Shown piece after piece: positions 7,565-16,363 of a DNA stretch of 64,000 nt. Position 1 is the first letter of the stretch; every line of letters begins with the position of its first letter. Location of the stretch: NCBI GenBank assembly GCA_021372245.1, contig JAJFUV010000086.1, forward strand, positions 1 through 64,000, given 5' to 3'. The notes under the pieces are model-generated. The model worked only from the letters and a program-made list of their open reading frames with translations, did no database searches and was not told the DNA's origin. Position numbers and translations under genes: made by a program. Source of the stretch: Terriglobales bacterium (GTDB taxonomy: Bacteria > Acidobacteriota > Terriglobia > Bryobacterales > Bryobacteraceae).

Positions 7565-9505
7565 CTATTCGGACGTGGTCCGGGTGGAGATCTGTTCGCT
7601 GACTTTCGCGATGAATTCGTCGACGCTGGCGGAGCCCTGGTCGCCGTGCTTACGGTTGCGCACGGCAACGGTGCCGGCGGCGGCTTCGCGGTCTCCCACT
7701 ACCAGCATGTAAGGAATCTTCTGAAGCTGGGCTTCGCGGATCTTCAGGTTGACCTTCTCCTTACGGTCATCCATGGTGACGCGAATGCCCGCATCCTTCA
7801 GGCGTGCGACCAATGCCTTTGCGTATTCGATCTGGCGGTCCGTGATAGGCAGCACTGTCGCCTGTATCGGCGCCAGCCACACCGGGAACGCGCCGGCATA
7901 GTGCTCAATGAGGATGCCGAAGAAGCGTTCCACCGAACCGTAGAGCGCGCGGTGCACCATCAAGGGCTGATGAGCCTTGCCGTCCTCGGCGATGTATTCG
8001 AGTCCAAAGCGCCGCGGCAGTGTGAAATCGAACTGTACGGTCGAAAGTTGCCACAGGCGGCCGATGGCGTCCACCAGCTTCACGTCAATCTTGGGGCCGT
8101 AAAACGCCGCCTCGTCCGGCATCACCTTCACCTTCATTCCGAGCCGGTCCGTGGCCTTGTGCAGAGCGTTTTCCGCGAGCTGCCACTGGTCGGGCGTGCC
8201 GTCGTACTTGCCGCTCGCGCCACCGTCCCAGGTGGACAGCTCCGCTTCATATTTGTCGAAGCCGTAGGTGTGCAGCACGTCCTCGGCAAATTCGAGGCAG
8301 CTGACCACTTCGTCTTCGATCTGCTCGGGCGTGCAGAAGATGTGGGCATCGTCCTGCGTGAACCCGCGCACGCGCAGCAAACCGTGCATGACGCCGCTGC
8401 GCTCGTAACGGTAGACCGTTCCCAACTCGCCCAACCGCACCGGAAGGTCGCGGTAGCTGTGCAACTTGTTCCTGTAAATCAGGATGTGGAACGGGCAGTT
8501 CATCGGCTTGAGCTGGTATTCGGCGTCGTCCAGCTCCATGCGTTTGAACATGTTCTCGCCGTAAAAATTGTAGTGCCCGGAAGTCTTCCACAGATCCGAA
8601 CGCGCTATGTGCGGCGTGTACACCAGCGAGTAGCCGCGCTTGACGTACTGATCCCGCATCCAGTCCTCAAGGATGCGCCGCACGGTGCCGCCCTTGGGAT
8701 GGAAGAAGATCAAGCCCGGGCCGGCAAGCTCCTGAATACTGAACAGGTCGAGTTCCTGGCCCAATTTCCGGTGATCGCGCTTCTTGGCTTCCTCGATCTG
8801 GGCGAGGTACGCATCCAGCTCTTTCTTGACGAAGAACGCCGTGCCATAGATGCGCTGCATCTGCGCGTTCTTCTCGTCGCCTTTCCAGTACGCTCCGGCA
8901 ATCGAGAGCAGCTTGAAGGCCTTGATCTTCCCGGTGGACGGAACGTGCGGACCGCGGCAGAAATCGATGAACTTGTCGCCCAGCGTGTACTCGGTGAACT
9001 CGTCGGAGGCCTTCTCGTCGATCAACTGGCACTTGAGCTCTTCGCCCATCGCGGCGTATTTCTTGAGGCCCTCGCTCTTGGGCGTCAGCTTGCGTTCGTA
9101 AGGAAGATCGCGCTTCTGCAAATCCCACATGCGCGACTCGATGGCCTCGAGGTCTTCGGGCGTGAAGGGCTGCTCGCGCTGGAAATCGTAATAGAAGCCG
9201 GTATCGGTGGCCGGACCGATTCCCAGCCTGGTCTCAGGAAACAGTTCGAGAACGGCGGCGGCCAGCAGGTGCGCGGTGGAGTGCCGGTAGATGGGGAGCG
9301 CCTCGGAGCTGCGTGTGGTGAGGATTTCGACGGTCGCATCGGCTTCCAGGGGACGGGTGAGGTCGAACAGCTCCCCATTAACCTTGGCCGCGATCGCGCT
9401 TTCGGCCACACGCGGGCTGATAGAGCGCGCCACGTCGAGCGGACTGCTACCCGCGGACACTTCCTGCTTACTCCCATCCGGGAGTGTAATGAAAATGCTG
9501 CTCAT
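7565..9505 (-). CDS. thrS: Threonyl-tRNA synthetase
   Basis: A 646-residue class II aminoacyl-tRNA synthetase of full length. An N-terminal TGS domain covers about 1-62 and an editing domain lies at about 65-240, including HSTAHLLAAAV and the YRCxGPH-like FCRGPHVPSTG motif. The catalytic domain includes MNCPFHILIY (zinc Cys) and VRGFTQDDAH, and an anticodon-binding domain ends the protein. It attaches threonine to tRNA-Thr and clears Ser-tRNA-Thr in the cytoplasm. The downstream hpnI-like gene is 6 bp away. A 7-bp inverted repeat directly ahead of the ATG may be its promoter or operator. Confidence 0.98.
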   Translation of the reverse strand: MSSIFITLPDGSKQEVSAGSSPLDVARSISPRVAESAIAAKVNGELFDLTRPLEADATVEILTTRSSEALPIYRHSTAHLLAAAVLELFPETRLGIGPATDTGFYYDFQREQPFTPEDLEAIESRMWDLQKRDLPYERKLTPKSEGLKKYAAMGEELKCQLIDEKASDEFTEYTLGDKFIDFCRGPHVPSTGKIKAFKLLSIAGAYWKGDEKNAQMQRIYGTAFFVKKELDAYLAQIEEAKKRDHRKLGQELDLFSIQELAGPGLIFFHPKGGTVRRILEDWMRDQYVKRGYSLVYTPHIARSDLWKTSGHYNFYGENMFKRMELDDAEYQLKPMNCPFHILIYRNKLHSYRDLPVRLGELGTVYRYERSGVMHGLLRVRGFTQDDAHIFCTPEQIEDEVVSCLEFAEDVLHTYGFDKYEAELSTWDGGASGKYDGTPDQWQLAENALHKATDRLGMKVKVMPDEAAFYGPKIDVKLVDAIGRLWQLSTVQFDFTLPRRFGLEYIAEDGKAHQPLMVHRALYGSVERFFGILIEHYAGAFPVWLAPIQATVLPITDRQIEYAKALVARLKDAGIRVTMDDRKEKVNLKIREAQLQKIPYMLVVGDREAAAGTVAVRNRKHGDQGSASVDEFIAKVSEQISTRTTSE

Positions 9506-9507
9506 AG

Positions 9508-9533
9508 GGTATGAATTTTCAGCGTATCATACC
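9508..9533 (-). promoter_or_regulatory. Inverted repeat and putative thrS promoter -10
   Basis: GGTATGA at 9508-9514 and TCATACC at 9527-9533 form a perfect 7-bp inverted repeat with a 12-bp spacer, just upstream of the thrS ATG. Read on the minus strand, the distal arm contains TATGAT (9531-9526), a strong -10 hexamer. That would give a leader of about 14 nt. No convincing -35 is present. Operator and promoter roles are both possible. Confidence 0.4.
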
Positions 9534-9537
9534 GCCT

Positions 9538-9567
9538 TTGAGCGGAGGGCCTTGGTCACGCTATAGT
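9538..9567 (+). promoter_or_regulatory. Putative sigma70-type promoter for the ECF sigma gene
   Basis: TTGAGC at 9538-9543 and TATAGT at 9562-9567 are separated by 18 bp, upstream of the sigma factor gene at 9598. Each matches consensus only partly (4 and 5 of 6). The predicted transcript would have a leader of roughly 24 nt. Confidence 0.35.
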
Positions 9568-9597
9568 AATGACTGTAGCGGGCGCGGTGAGACCGAT

Positions 9598-10224
9598 ATG
9601 TTCCCAGCCAAGAGCCAATCCTCAACCCCCGACGAAGGCGACCTCGTCACACGCGCGCAGCGGGGCGACGCCGGCGCTTTTACCGAGTTGGTGAACCGTT
9701 ACGAACGCCGAATCTTCCGTCTGGCCAAGAACATCACACAGAGTGACGAGGACGCCGAGGACGTCCTGCAGGAGTCTTTCCTGAAGGCTTACGAACATCT
9801 GGACGGCTTCCAGGGGCAGTCGAAGTTTTATACCTGGATCGTGCGGATCGCCGTCAACGAAGCCTTGATGAAGCTGCGGAAGCGCAAGACGGATCGCACC
9901 GTCTCGCTGGACGAAACCATCGATACGGGTGAAGAGAATATCGTGCGGGAGATCGCGGTCTGGGACAACAACCCGGAGCAACGGTACTCGCAGCAGGAGA
10001 TTCGGGAAGTGTTGGACAAGGCGATTCTGAGCCTGCGTCCGGCTTTCCGCACGGTTTTCATCTTGAGAGATGTGGAAGACCTTTCAACCGAAGAAACAGC
10101 GGCGGTCCTCGACTTGTCCGTGCCGGCGGTCAAAAGCCGCCTGCTTCGCGCCCGGCTTCAACTTCGGGAGAAGCTGACGCGATTCTTCAAGCGGAAAGGG
10201 GACGATGTCTTTGCTTACATGTAA
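9598..10224 (+). CDS. RNA polymerase sigma factor, ECF (RpoE-like)
   Basis: A 208-residue sigma factor. Region 2 includes DVLQESFLKAYEHLDGF and the FYTWIVRIAVNEALMKLRKRK segment (regions 2.2-2.4, -10 recognition). Region 4 includes LRPAFRTVFILRDVEDLSTEE followed by a helix-turn-helix with VPAVKSRLLRARLQLR (-35 recognition). An open frame extends upstream to 9511, but the ATG at 9598 fits family length and sits after the putative promoter. The next gene overlaps by 20 bp and encodes a zinc-type anti-sigma factor, so activity is probably controlled by sequestration. Signals and regulon are unknown. Confidence 0.92.
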   Translation: MFPAKSQSSTPDEGDLVTRAQRGDAGAFTELVNRYERRIFRLAKNITQSDEDAEDVLQESFLKAYEHLDGFQGQSKFYTWIVRIAVNEALMKLRKRKTDRTVSLDETIDTGEENIVREIAVWDNNPEQRYSQQEIREVLDKAILSLRPAFRTVFILRDVEDLSTEETAAVLDLSVPAVKSRLLRARLQLREKLTRFFKRKGDDVFAYM

Positions 10225-10474
10225 GGAATTCCTCGACGGGATCAGCGATTTCATCGACGACGATATCGCTCCTGAACTGCGAGAGAAGCTGCAGAAGCAC
10301 ATTTCGGAATGCCCGAATTGCTGGGTGGTTTACGATACTACCAAGAAGACAATTCAAGTCTACAAGGGCATGGAAGCTCAGGCGGTCCCCGACGATGTAC
10401 GCGAGCGGCTGATGAAAGCCCTCGAAAAGCGCATGGCTTCGGGCCGTGGCTGCGCCGGGGCTAGGACTGAATAA
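10205..10474 (+). CDS. Small zinc-binding (ZAS) anti-sigma factor
   Basis: An 89-residue protein starting inside the last codons of the sigma gene (20-bp overlap), which implies translational coupling. It has the HxxxCxxC core of the zf-HC2/ZAS anti-sigma domain (HISECPNC) preceded by a Cys near the N-terminus (LTCKEFL). This is the zinc site seen in RsrA/ChrR-type regulators. There is no transmembrane segment, so it would act in the cytoplasm and could respond to redox or metal rather than to envelope signals. Its 3' end overlaps the convergent addA-like gene by 14 bp. Confidence 0.85.
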   Translation: MSLLTCKEFLDGISDFIDDDIAPELREKLQKHISECPNCWVVYDTTKKTIQVYKGMEAQAVPDDVRERLMKALEKRMASGRGCAGARTE

Positions 10475-13400
10475 CCTTCCCCGCCGGGCATACCCCTCGA
10501 TAGTAGCCGCACCGCACGCATTGCTCGCCTTCCTGTAACGGAAACTCGAGAGAATCCTGCGCCCGGCTGAGAGCACGAACGCTGGCGCGCGCGCTTTCAA
10601 GCGAAGCCGCGTCAAGCGGCACCTCCACCTCATGTCCGCTGCGTAAATAGCAGAGCACGGCCCGGTCAGGCAGCCGCCCGCGGCTTCGCTCCAGGGCCAG
10701 CGCATACAACTGCAACTGTACCGCGTACGAGCTGGCGCGATCCTCGTGGCGGTCCGTCTTGTAGTCGATCAGGATTAATTCCCCGCCCTCTTCGAACCAC
10801 AAATCCATTTGTCCGCGCAGGATGACGTCGTCGAGCGCCACCAGGAAATCGAACTCGCGCTCAATGCGATCAGCGCGCCCGGCACGTAACCCTAGCCCAC
10901 TCGATGTGAAGCGCGCAGCGAGTTCCAGCGATTCGCGGGCCGGCGATTCGACGGCGGTGCCGGCGAGCAGGGCATGCACTTGCACTCCCAACTCACTGGC
11001 ATCCATGGGAGCTTCGCGCTCCTCGTGTTCGAAATCCAATACATCCTCTGGCGTTTCCGGCCAGCCCAGGTAGCTTCGAAGAAAATACTTGCGGGGGCAG
11101 GCCTTGAACAGCGCCACGGCAGTGGCGGTGGTAGTGGAGTCGTGCTGGCCGCTCACTTCCGGGCGATCCAGGTCCAGCGGCTCGGTAGCGGCCCCGGCGG
11201 AAGTCGGCAGGTCCGCCGGCGGCGGCGCATTCCCGGTGCGGAACACACGAACGCCGTCCACCGTGACCGGCTTGCCATCTTGGTTCTTGAGATCTCCTCC
11301 CAGCTTGGCGGCCACCTGCCCGGCCCAGGCCGACATCCGCTTTGTGTCGGCGAATGACAGGACCAGATGCTCCTCGGCGCGAGTCATGGCAACGAACAGG
11401 AGCCGGTCGGCCTCCCGCGCTTCCCGCTGCTTCTCCAGGTCGGACGCAAGGTTGTGGGCGCTATCGGCAATCGATTCACCGTTCGAAGGATCGCGCCAAC
11501 GCGCGCCCAGGCCGCTTTCGGCCCGGTAGACGAGCGAAGCCGTTTGCTTGTTGGTTTCCTTGTGCAGGGCGGCGGCGAAGACGATGGGGAACTGCAGCCC
11601 CTTGGCGGCGTGAATCGTCATCACGCTGACCGCATTAGCCGCCTCGGTGGGCGGAGCCTCAGGCTCAGGCTGTTCCGCGCGCTGTGCGTCCAGCCACTCT
11701 ATCAACTGGGAGAGCGTGCCCGGCGCTGCCGCCGCATAGCCGCGGATCATGTCGAGGAACTTCTCGATATTGGCCCGCGCGCGGCCGTCGAGGCCCTCCA
11801 GATAGCCGGACTCGTCCAGGGCGCGCGCGACCAGCAGATCGGGGGAAACATCGGCCGCCAGTTTCCGCGCATTCACGATGCAAGCTCGCGCCGCCAGCAG
11901 CCGCTCGACGTCGCCCGCATCGCAGCCCGCCGCCAGGGCTTCGAGCTTCTTGAGCGATGTCCACAGTTCGCCGTGCATTTTGATCCGCGCCAGCGTTTCG
12001 TCGCTGGCGCCGGCCAGCGGCGAACGCAGCACAGCCGCCAGGCTGACCTCGTCGCACGGGTTCGCCAGCACGCGCAGGTAGTTCAGCAGGTCCAGCACTT
12101 CGCGCACTGCGAAAAAGGTCCGGCCCTTGGTCTGCAGGAACGGAATTTGGAATTCGGCGAAGGCCTTGGCCAGCGGCTCGACGCAGGCAGCCGTGCGGAT
12201 CAAAACCGCCATATCCGAAAAACAGGCCGTGCGCGGCTTGTCTGGAGGGCCGACTATGAGCTTGCCTTCCAGTTCCCGGATCCGTCGCGCCAGCCATCGG
12301 GCTTCCAGTTCGGAGCCGGCCGCGCTGTTTTCGCCGAACGCCGCCAGAACCTCCACGCTTGGAATGTCCTTCGCAACGAACTCGCCGCGTGGTTCGAGCT
12401 TCATCGGCTCGATGCCGGGGGCACCTTCGAACATGCGAAGGACGGCATCCAGAATCTCCGGCCGGCTTCGGTAGTTCTCTACCAACAAATCCACCGGGAG
12501 TTGGCGCTCCTCCAACGAGCCGCGGTAGCGGTGAAACACTTCCGGGTCGGCGTGCCGGAACCCGTAGATGGATTGATTGATGTCTCCTACCGCGTAGAAT
12601 CGACCCTCGCGGCGAATCAGGTCTACTAGCCGCCATTGCAGCGGATTCGTGTCCTGCAGCTCGTCCATCAGGATCGCGTCGAAGGACTGCCGGATGCGGG
12701 CGCGCACAGCGGGCCGCTCGCTGAGCATGCGGATCGTGTGCTCTTCGAGATCGGCGAAATCCAGTACCGCGGCGGCGCGCTTCTGTTTGCGATAGAGCGC
12801 ATCGAAACGCACCAGGGCTTCCTGCAAAAGACGCCTCTCGCGTTCGAAGAACGCTCCGATCACCGCCGCCCTGGCCGGCTTCAGTAGGTCATCCCTAATG
12901 GATTTCAGGGCTGCGGAAATCTCGCTGCCCCGCTTCACCTTATTCAGGTTGCATGCGAAGCTGCTGAGAACCTGCAGGCAGTCCCGCCAGCAGGGCACTA
13001 CAGCCCGTTCGAGCGCCGACTGTGCCCACTCGCGCTGTGCTGCCAGATATTCCTTTTGCTTCGGGTTCCACCCGTCGGCGGAGCCTTCCAGTACCTCGCG
13101 GACGGCTTCGTGCAGCCGGTCGATTTGTGCTCCGCCCTCCGGCTCCGCAATCAACGCCGCGCCGTCCAGCGGGGCGCCCGCGCTGCGGATGGCGTCGTAA
13201 ACATCGATCAGATCCCTGGCCAGGTCGCGGTTGGAGAATCCCGCCAGCAGACCGCCCATGACGTCCGGCTTCTCTTCGAGCAGGGCGTCCAGCGTCTCCT
13301 CCGCGGCTTGGAAAGTATCAACGGCGCCAACGGCGTCCTCTTGAATCGTGAACCCGGGATCCAGACCCGCGACCACGGCGTTTTCCCGTAGCAGCCGGGC

Positions 13401-13676
13401 GCAGAAGCTGTGGATGGTGGAAACGTAGGCGCGCTCGATCCCGGCGCGCTCCTTCGGTTGTTGTTTGAAGTGGTCCACCAGCCTCTGCTTGATCTCGTTC
13501 GCCGCCTTTTCCGTAAAGGTAATGGCCAGGATGCGTAGCGGCGAAACGTCATGCTCCACGAGCCAGGCGAAGCGCTCCACCAACACGCGCGTCTTGCCCG
13601 AACCGGGCCCCGCGACCACGCACACATCCTGGCCGGAGCGTTCAACGGCGGCTTGCTGTGCAACGGAGAGCTTCAT
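10461..13676 (-). CDS. addA: AddA-like UvrD/Rep helicase with C-terminal RecB nuclease domain
   Basis: A 1071-residue superfamily 1A helicase-nuclease. Helicase motifs appear in order: Walker A GPGSGKTRVL near residue 23, ITFTEKAANEIK (Ia), MDELQDTNPLQW (II), GDINQSIYGFRHA (III), and later MTIHAAKGLQFPIVF and VAMTRAEEHLVLSF. The C-terminus is a PD-(D/E)xK nuclease with LILIDYKTDR. Unusually for the A subunit it also has a Cys in FKACPRKYF ahead of the nuclease and a CVRCGYYRGVC cluster at the end, the pattern of Fe-S nucleases such as AddB and Cas4. It follows the AddB-like gene with an ATGA overlap, so the pair forms a double-strand-break resection complex for RecA-dependent repair. Length is slightly below Bacillus AddA. 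Confidence 0.88.
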   Translation of the reverse strand: MKLSVAQQAAVERSGQDVCVVAGPGSGKTRVLVERFAWLVEHDVSPLRILAITFTEKAANEIKQRLVDHFKQQPKERAGIERAYVSTIHSFCARLLRENAVVAGLDPGFTIQEDAVGAVDTFQAAEETLDALLEEKPDVMGGLLAGFSNRDLARDLIDVYDAIRSAGAPLDGAALIAEPEGGAQIDRLHEAVREVLEGSADGWNPKQKEYLAAQREWAQSALERAVVPCWRDCLQVLSSFACNLNKVKRGSEISAALKSIRDDLLKPARAAVIGAFFERERRLLQEALVRFDALYRKQKRAAAVLDFADLEEHTIRMLSERPAVRARIRQSFDAILMDELQDTNPLQWRLVDLIRREGRFYAVGDINQSIYGFRHADPEVFHRYRGSLEERQLPVDLLVENYRSRPEILDAVLRMFEGAPGIEPMKLEPRGEFVAKDIPSVEVLAAFGENSAAGSELEARWLARRIRELEGKLIVGPPDKPRTACFSDMAVLIRTAACVEPLAKAFAEFQIPFLQTKGRTFFAVREVLDLLNYLRVLANPCDEVSLAAVLRSPLAGASDETLARIKMHGELWTSLKKLEALAAGCDAGDVERLLAARACIVNARKLAADVSPDLLVARALDESGYLEGLDGRARANIEKFLDMIRGYAAAAPGTLSQLIEWLDAQRAEQPEPEAPPTEAANAVSVMTIHAAKGLQFPIVFAAALHKETNKQTASLVYRAESGLGARWRDPSNGESIADSAHNLASDLEKQREAREADRLLFVAMTRAEEHLVLSFADTKRMSAWAGQVAAKLGGDLKNQDGKPVTVDGVRVFRTGNAPPPADLPTSAGAATEPLDLDRPEVSGQHDSTTTATAVALFKACPRKYFLRSYLGWPETPEDVLDFEHEEREAPMDASELGVQVHALLAGTAVESPARESLELAARFTSSGLGLRAGRADRIEREFDFLVALDDVILRGQMDLWFEEGGELILIDYKTDRHEDRASSYAVQLQLYALALERSRGRLPDRAVLCYLRSGHEVEVPLDAASLESARASVRALSRAQDSLEFPLQEGEQCVRCGYYRGVCPAGKVIQS

Positions 13677-16342
13677 TCAGCCTCCTCGCCGGCGCCCAGC
13701 ACCTGTGCCATCGTCTCCACGCGGCAGCAATCGTGGAATTCGCAGTACTCGCACTGCGCTGTGTCCGCGGGGTCGGGCTGGATGACGCCTTCGCGAATAC
13801 GACCGGCGCTCTCCAGCGTAAGCTGGCGTGCCTGCCCGGCCGCGACACGCAGATCCTCGTCCGTTTGCCAGCCGCGTGGCTTCTCCAGTTTGCCGCGCAA
13901 CGCGAAGTACAGCATTTCGGCGACGTGAAGGCCGAACACTTGCTCGACCGCGATGACGTACAACCCACCCTGCACGCGGCGCCCCTCGTTGTGTTCTTTC
14001 ATTCGCGCGGCGAGCCGCGTCGCGCTGGAGTATTTGTAGTCAACGATGAAGGCGTTGTTCGCGGCATCGACCTCGAAACGGTCGATCCGGCCGCCCACGG
14101 TCACCCCGTCCGACAGTTCGAACTTGAACGGCACTTCGGTGCGCACTTCGCGATCGCCGGTTTCGGGCATCGCGGCCAGGAAGCGACGCAGGTTGCCCAG
14201 CATCTCCAGCCGCATGGCTTCGGTGCGATGGCCCGGCACAAGCTTCGCTTCCTCGACGGCCTTGTCGAAGGTCCGTTTGAAAAGCGCATCGACATCGGCG
14301 CCGTGGCGCCAGGCGGCTACCACCTCATGCTCGATGGTGCCCTGCACGAGCGGATCCAGGCGTTCCTTCGGATTCGGCGGCGCAGCCGCGAGTCCCAGCG
14401 TGTGACGTCCGAAGAACTGGAAGGGGCACTGTAAGAATGACTCGATGCGGCTCGGCGAGAAAGCTGCGTGCCGGTCTCGAATCCAGCCGCGCAGGGATTC
14501 GTCGAAGATCACCGGCGTGCGCTCGGGAGCGCGGGGGCGCTTGGGACGGGGACGGACACCGGCCGTCTTCGGCGTGGTCTCCGGATAGCCCTCCAGGAAG
14601 AACGATCGCAGGTTCGCGTCGCCTTTGGCGTCGTACCTGGGGTAGGAGAGCACCACCAGCGAAGTGGCACGCGAAATGGCCAGGTCGAACAGGAATTGCT
14701 CTTCCCCTTGCCGCTCCGCGGTCGTCGCCAGGCGCACGCCGACCTCGGTCAGCCGCGCACGAGACTCGTCGCCGAGCAGGGGATCCTGCGACACATAAAG
14801 CGGGAACTGCTTTTCGAGCAGCCCGCAGACGAACACCACCGGCAGTTCCCACTGGCGGGCTTCGAGAACGTCCATGACGTGGACGACATTGCGCCGGCGG
14901 TCCGCCACCCGGAGCCGCGTTTCGCTGAGTACGGTCCGGCACTCTTCCCAGAACCCCGCGAGCGGCATGGGCTCCTGATCGCCCAGAACGCCTGCCGTCT
15001 CGTCGAGGCACTTCTCGAAAGCGCTCACGGCGGCGGCATCCGCCCGCCACAACATCACTTTCTCCGCGGTGGCCGGAAGTTCGGGCGGCGGCCCTTCGAG
15101 ATATGTGCGGAGCGCCCGCAATCGCGCCGCCCACTCGCCCGGCGCCAGCGTCAATGATCTCCACTCATCGAGCGGCCGGAGTGCCTCCAGCCGCGTCGCG
15201 ACCTCGATTGCGTCCACCGGGCGCGCGGTCGCGCACAACGCGTCAAGGCCCTTGGCCGGCATGCACTCACGCACCTTGAAAGCGAACCGGTCGCCGGCGT
15301 CCGTCGCGCCGATTCCGGATAGCGGCATCTCAAAGGCCGGGAGCGACGTCTCGAAGTCCCAACCACTCAGAATCCCGTCCACCAGCAGCGAGAAGTAGCG
15401 GACCACGGCGTGTTCGGACAGGGGCCCGGCAAAGTAGAATCGCGCCGGCACGCCGAAGCGGTCGAACGCCAGGCGTAAAGCGGGCACATAAGGAAGCTCG
15501 CTGCGCACCACGACGCCGATCTCGCGCCACAGCCTGCCGTGCGAGGTCTCCTCCAGCACCCTGCGCGCGATCTCTTCGGCTTCGCGGTCCACGGTCGGCG
15601 GCACCACCAGGATGCACTTCGGCGCGCGATACGTTTTCTCCAGCGCCTGTTCGGACGCGCCCAGTTCCGCCAGCCTGCCGCGCACACTATCGCCGGTGGG
15701 CCATGGCGGCAGCGTCAGTACGACTTCCGCCTGCCGGTCGAGCGCCGCCAGGACAGCGATCTCCGGATCGGTGAAGGTGAAAAAGCCATCCAGCAAGATC
15801 AGGTCGATTCCCGCTATTCCGCGGCTGGCAATCTCGCTTGCGGCACGCTCCAGCCGTGCGCCGCGCAGCGCCCATCCGTGGGCGGCCAGTGTGGCTTCCA
15901 CCGCGGAGTAGACCGCGGCCAGGGCGGAATCATAGCTTCCTCCGGAGGCGGAGTCCGCGAATTGCCGCGCACCGCAACCCGCGCTCGACAATTCGTCGAT
16001 CAGCCTCGCCACGGCAGCCGCAAAGCCGCGCATCCCGGCAACTTCCCGGAATTCCGCGCGTTGGATTCGCTGCAGCGCTTCCTCCACCACAAGCAGAAGT
16101 GCTTCCGGCGATACCAGCGGCAGATCGGCGGCAAACGGTTCCACGAAGCGCGAGAGTGTTTCAACCAGTGTGCGGCGGAACACGAAGCCTTCGCGAGCAA
16201 GCTGGTTACGCACGTGCTCGGCCATGGTGGCCGTGGGCACCAATAGCCGGAAGTCGCTCCGGCCCGCACCCAGACGGGCGCGCGCCTGCTCCAGAATCCG
16301 ATGGCTTTTGCCTGAGCCCGGCGGGCCGACGAGGATGAGCAT
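13673..16342 (-). CDS. addB: AddB-like helicase-related PD-(D/E)xK nuclease subunit
   Basis: An 889-residue protein. An N-terminal P-loop (GPPGSGKSHR, residues 6-15) sits in a degenerate superfamily 1 helicase core, as in AddB. The C-terminal RecB-like nuclease has SFLQCPFQFFGRHTLG, IVDYKYSSAT with the catalytic Asp/Lys, and a final CEYCEFHDCC cluster. The upstream Cys plus that cluster match the 4Fe-4S site that staples AddB-type nuclease domains. With the AddA-like protein (ATGA overlap) it would resect double-strand breaks. It is shorter than Bacillus AddB. A TATACT hexamer lies 9 bp before the start codon and no Shine-Dalgarno sequence is visible. Confidence 0.85.
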   Translation of the reverse strand: MLILVGPPGSGKSHRILEQARARLGAGRSDFRLLVPTATMAEHVRNQLAREGFVFRRTLVETLSRFVEPFAADLPLVSPEALLLVVEEALQRIQRAEFREVAGMRGFAAAVARLIDELSSAGCGARQFADSASGGSYDSALAAVYSAVEATLAAHGWALRGARLERAASEIASRGIAGIDLILLDGFFTFTDPEIAVLAALDRQAEVVLTLPPWPTGDSVRGRLAELGASEQALEKTYRAPKCILVVPPTVDREAEEIARRVLEETSHGRLWREIGVVVRSELPYVPALRLAFDRFGVPARFYFAGPLSEHAVVRYFSLLVDGILSGWDFETSLPAFEMPLSGIGATDAGDRFAFKVRECMPAKGLDALCATARPVDAIEVATRLEALRPLDEWRSLTLAPGEWAARLRALRTYLEGPPPELPATAEKVMLWRADAAAVSAFEKCLDETAGVLGDQEPMPLAGFWEECRTVLSETRLRVADRRRNVVHVMDVLEARQWELPVVFVCGLLEKQFPLYVSQDPLLGDESRARLTEVGVRLATTAERQGEEQFLFDLAISRATSLVVLSYPRYDAKGDANLRSFFLEGYPETTPKTAGVRPRPKRPRAPERTPVIFDESLRGWIRDRHAAFSPSRIESFLQCPFQFFGRHTLGLAAAPPNPKERLDPLVQGTIEHEVVAAWRHGADVDALFKRTFDKAVEEAKLVPGHRTEAMRLEMLGNLRRFLAAMPETGDREVRTEVPFKFELSDGVTVGGRIDRFEVDAANNAFIVDYKYSSATRLAARMKEHNEGRRVQGGLYVIAVEQVFGLHVAEMLYFALRGKLEKPRGWQTDEDLRVAAGQARQLTLESAGRIREGVIQPDPADTAQCEYCEFHDCCRVETMAQVLGAGEEAE

Positions 16343-16351
16343 TCTCGGCCC

Positions 16352-16357
16352 AGTATA
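16352..16357 (-). promoter_or_regulatory. Leaderless-type -10 hexamer (TATACT) of the addB-addA operon
   Basis: On the minus strand TATACT is followed by 9 bp and then the ATG at 16342. Transcription from it would give a leader of 0-2 nt. This is one of several such arrangements in the window. Confidence 0.4.
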
Positions 16358-16363
16358 AAAGTT

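Noticed and set aside
7646-9514. 622-codon plus-strand open frame opposite thrS
   Set aside because: It is the complement of thrS, whose motifs are unambiguous. The plus-strand translation shows no domain and is a GC-bias shadow.
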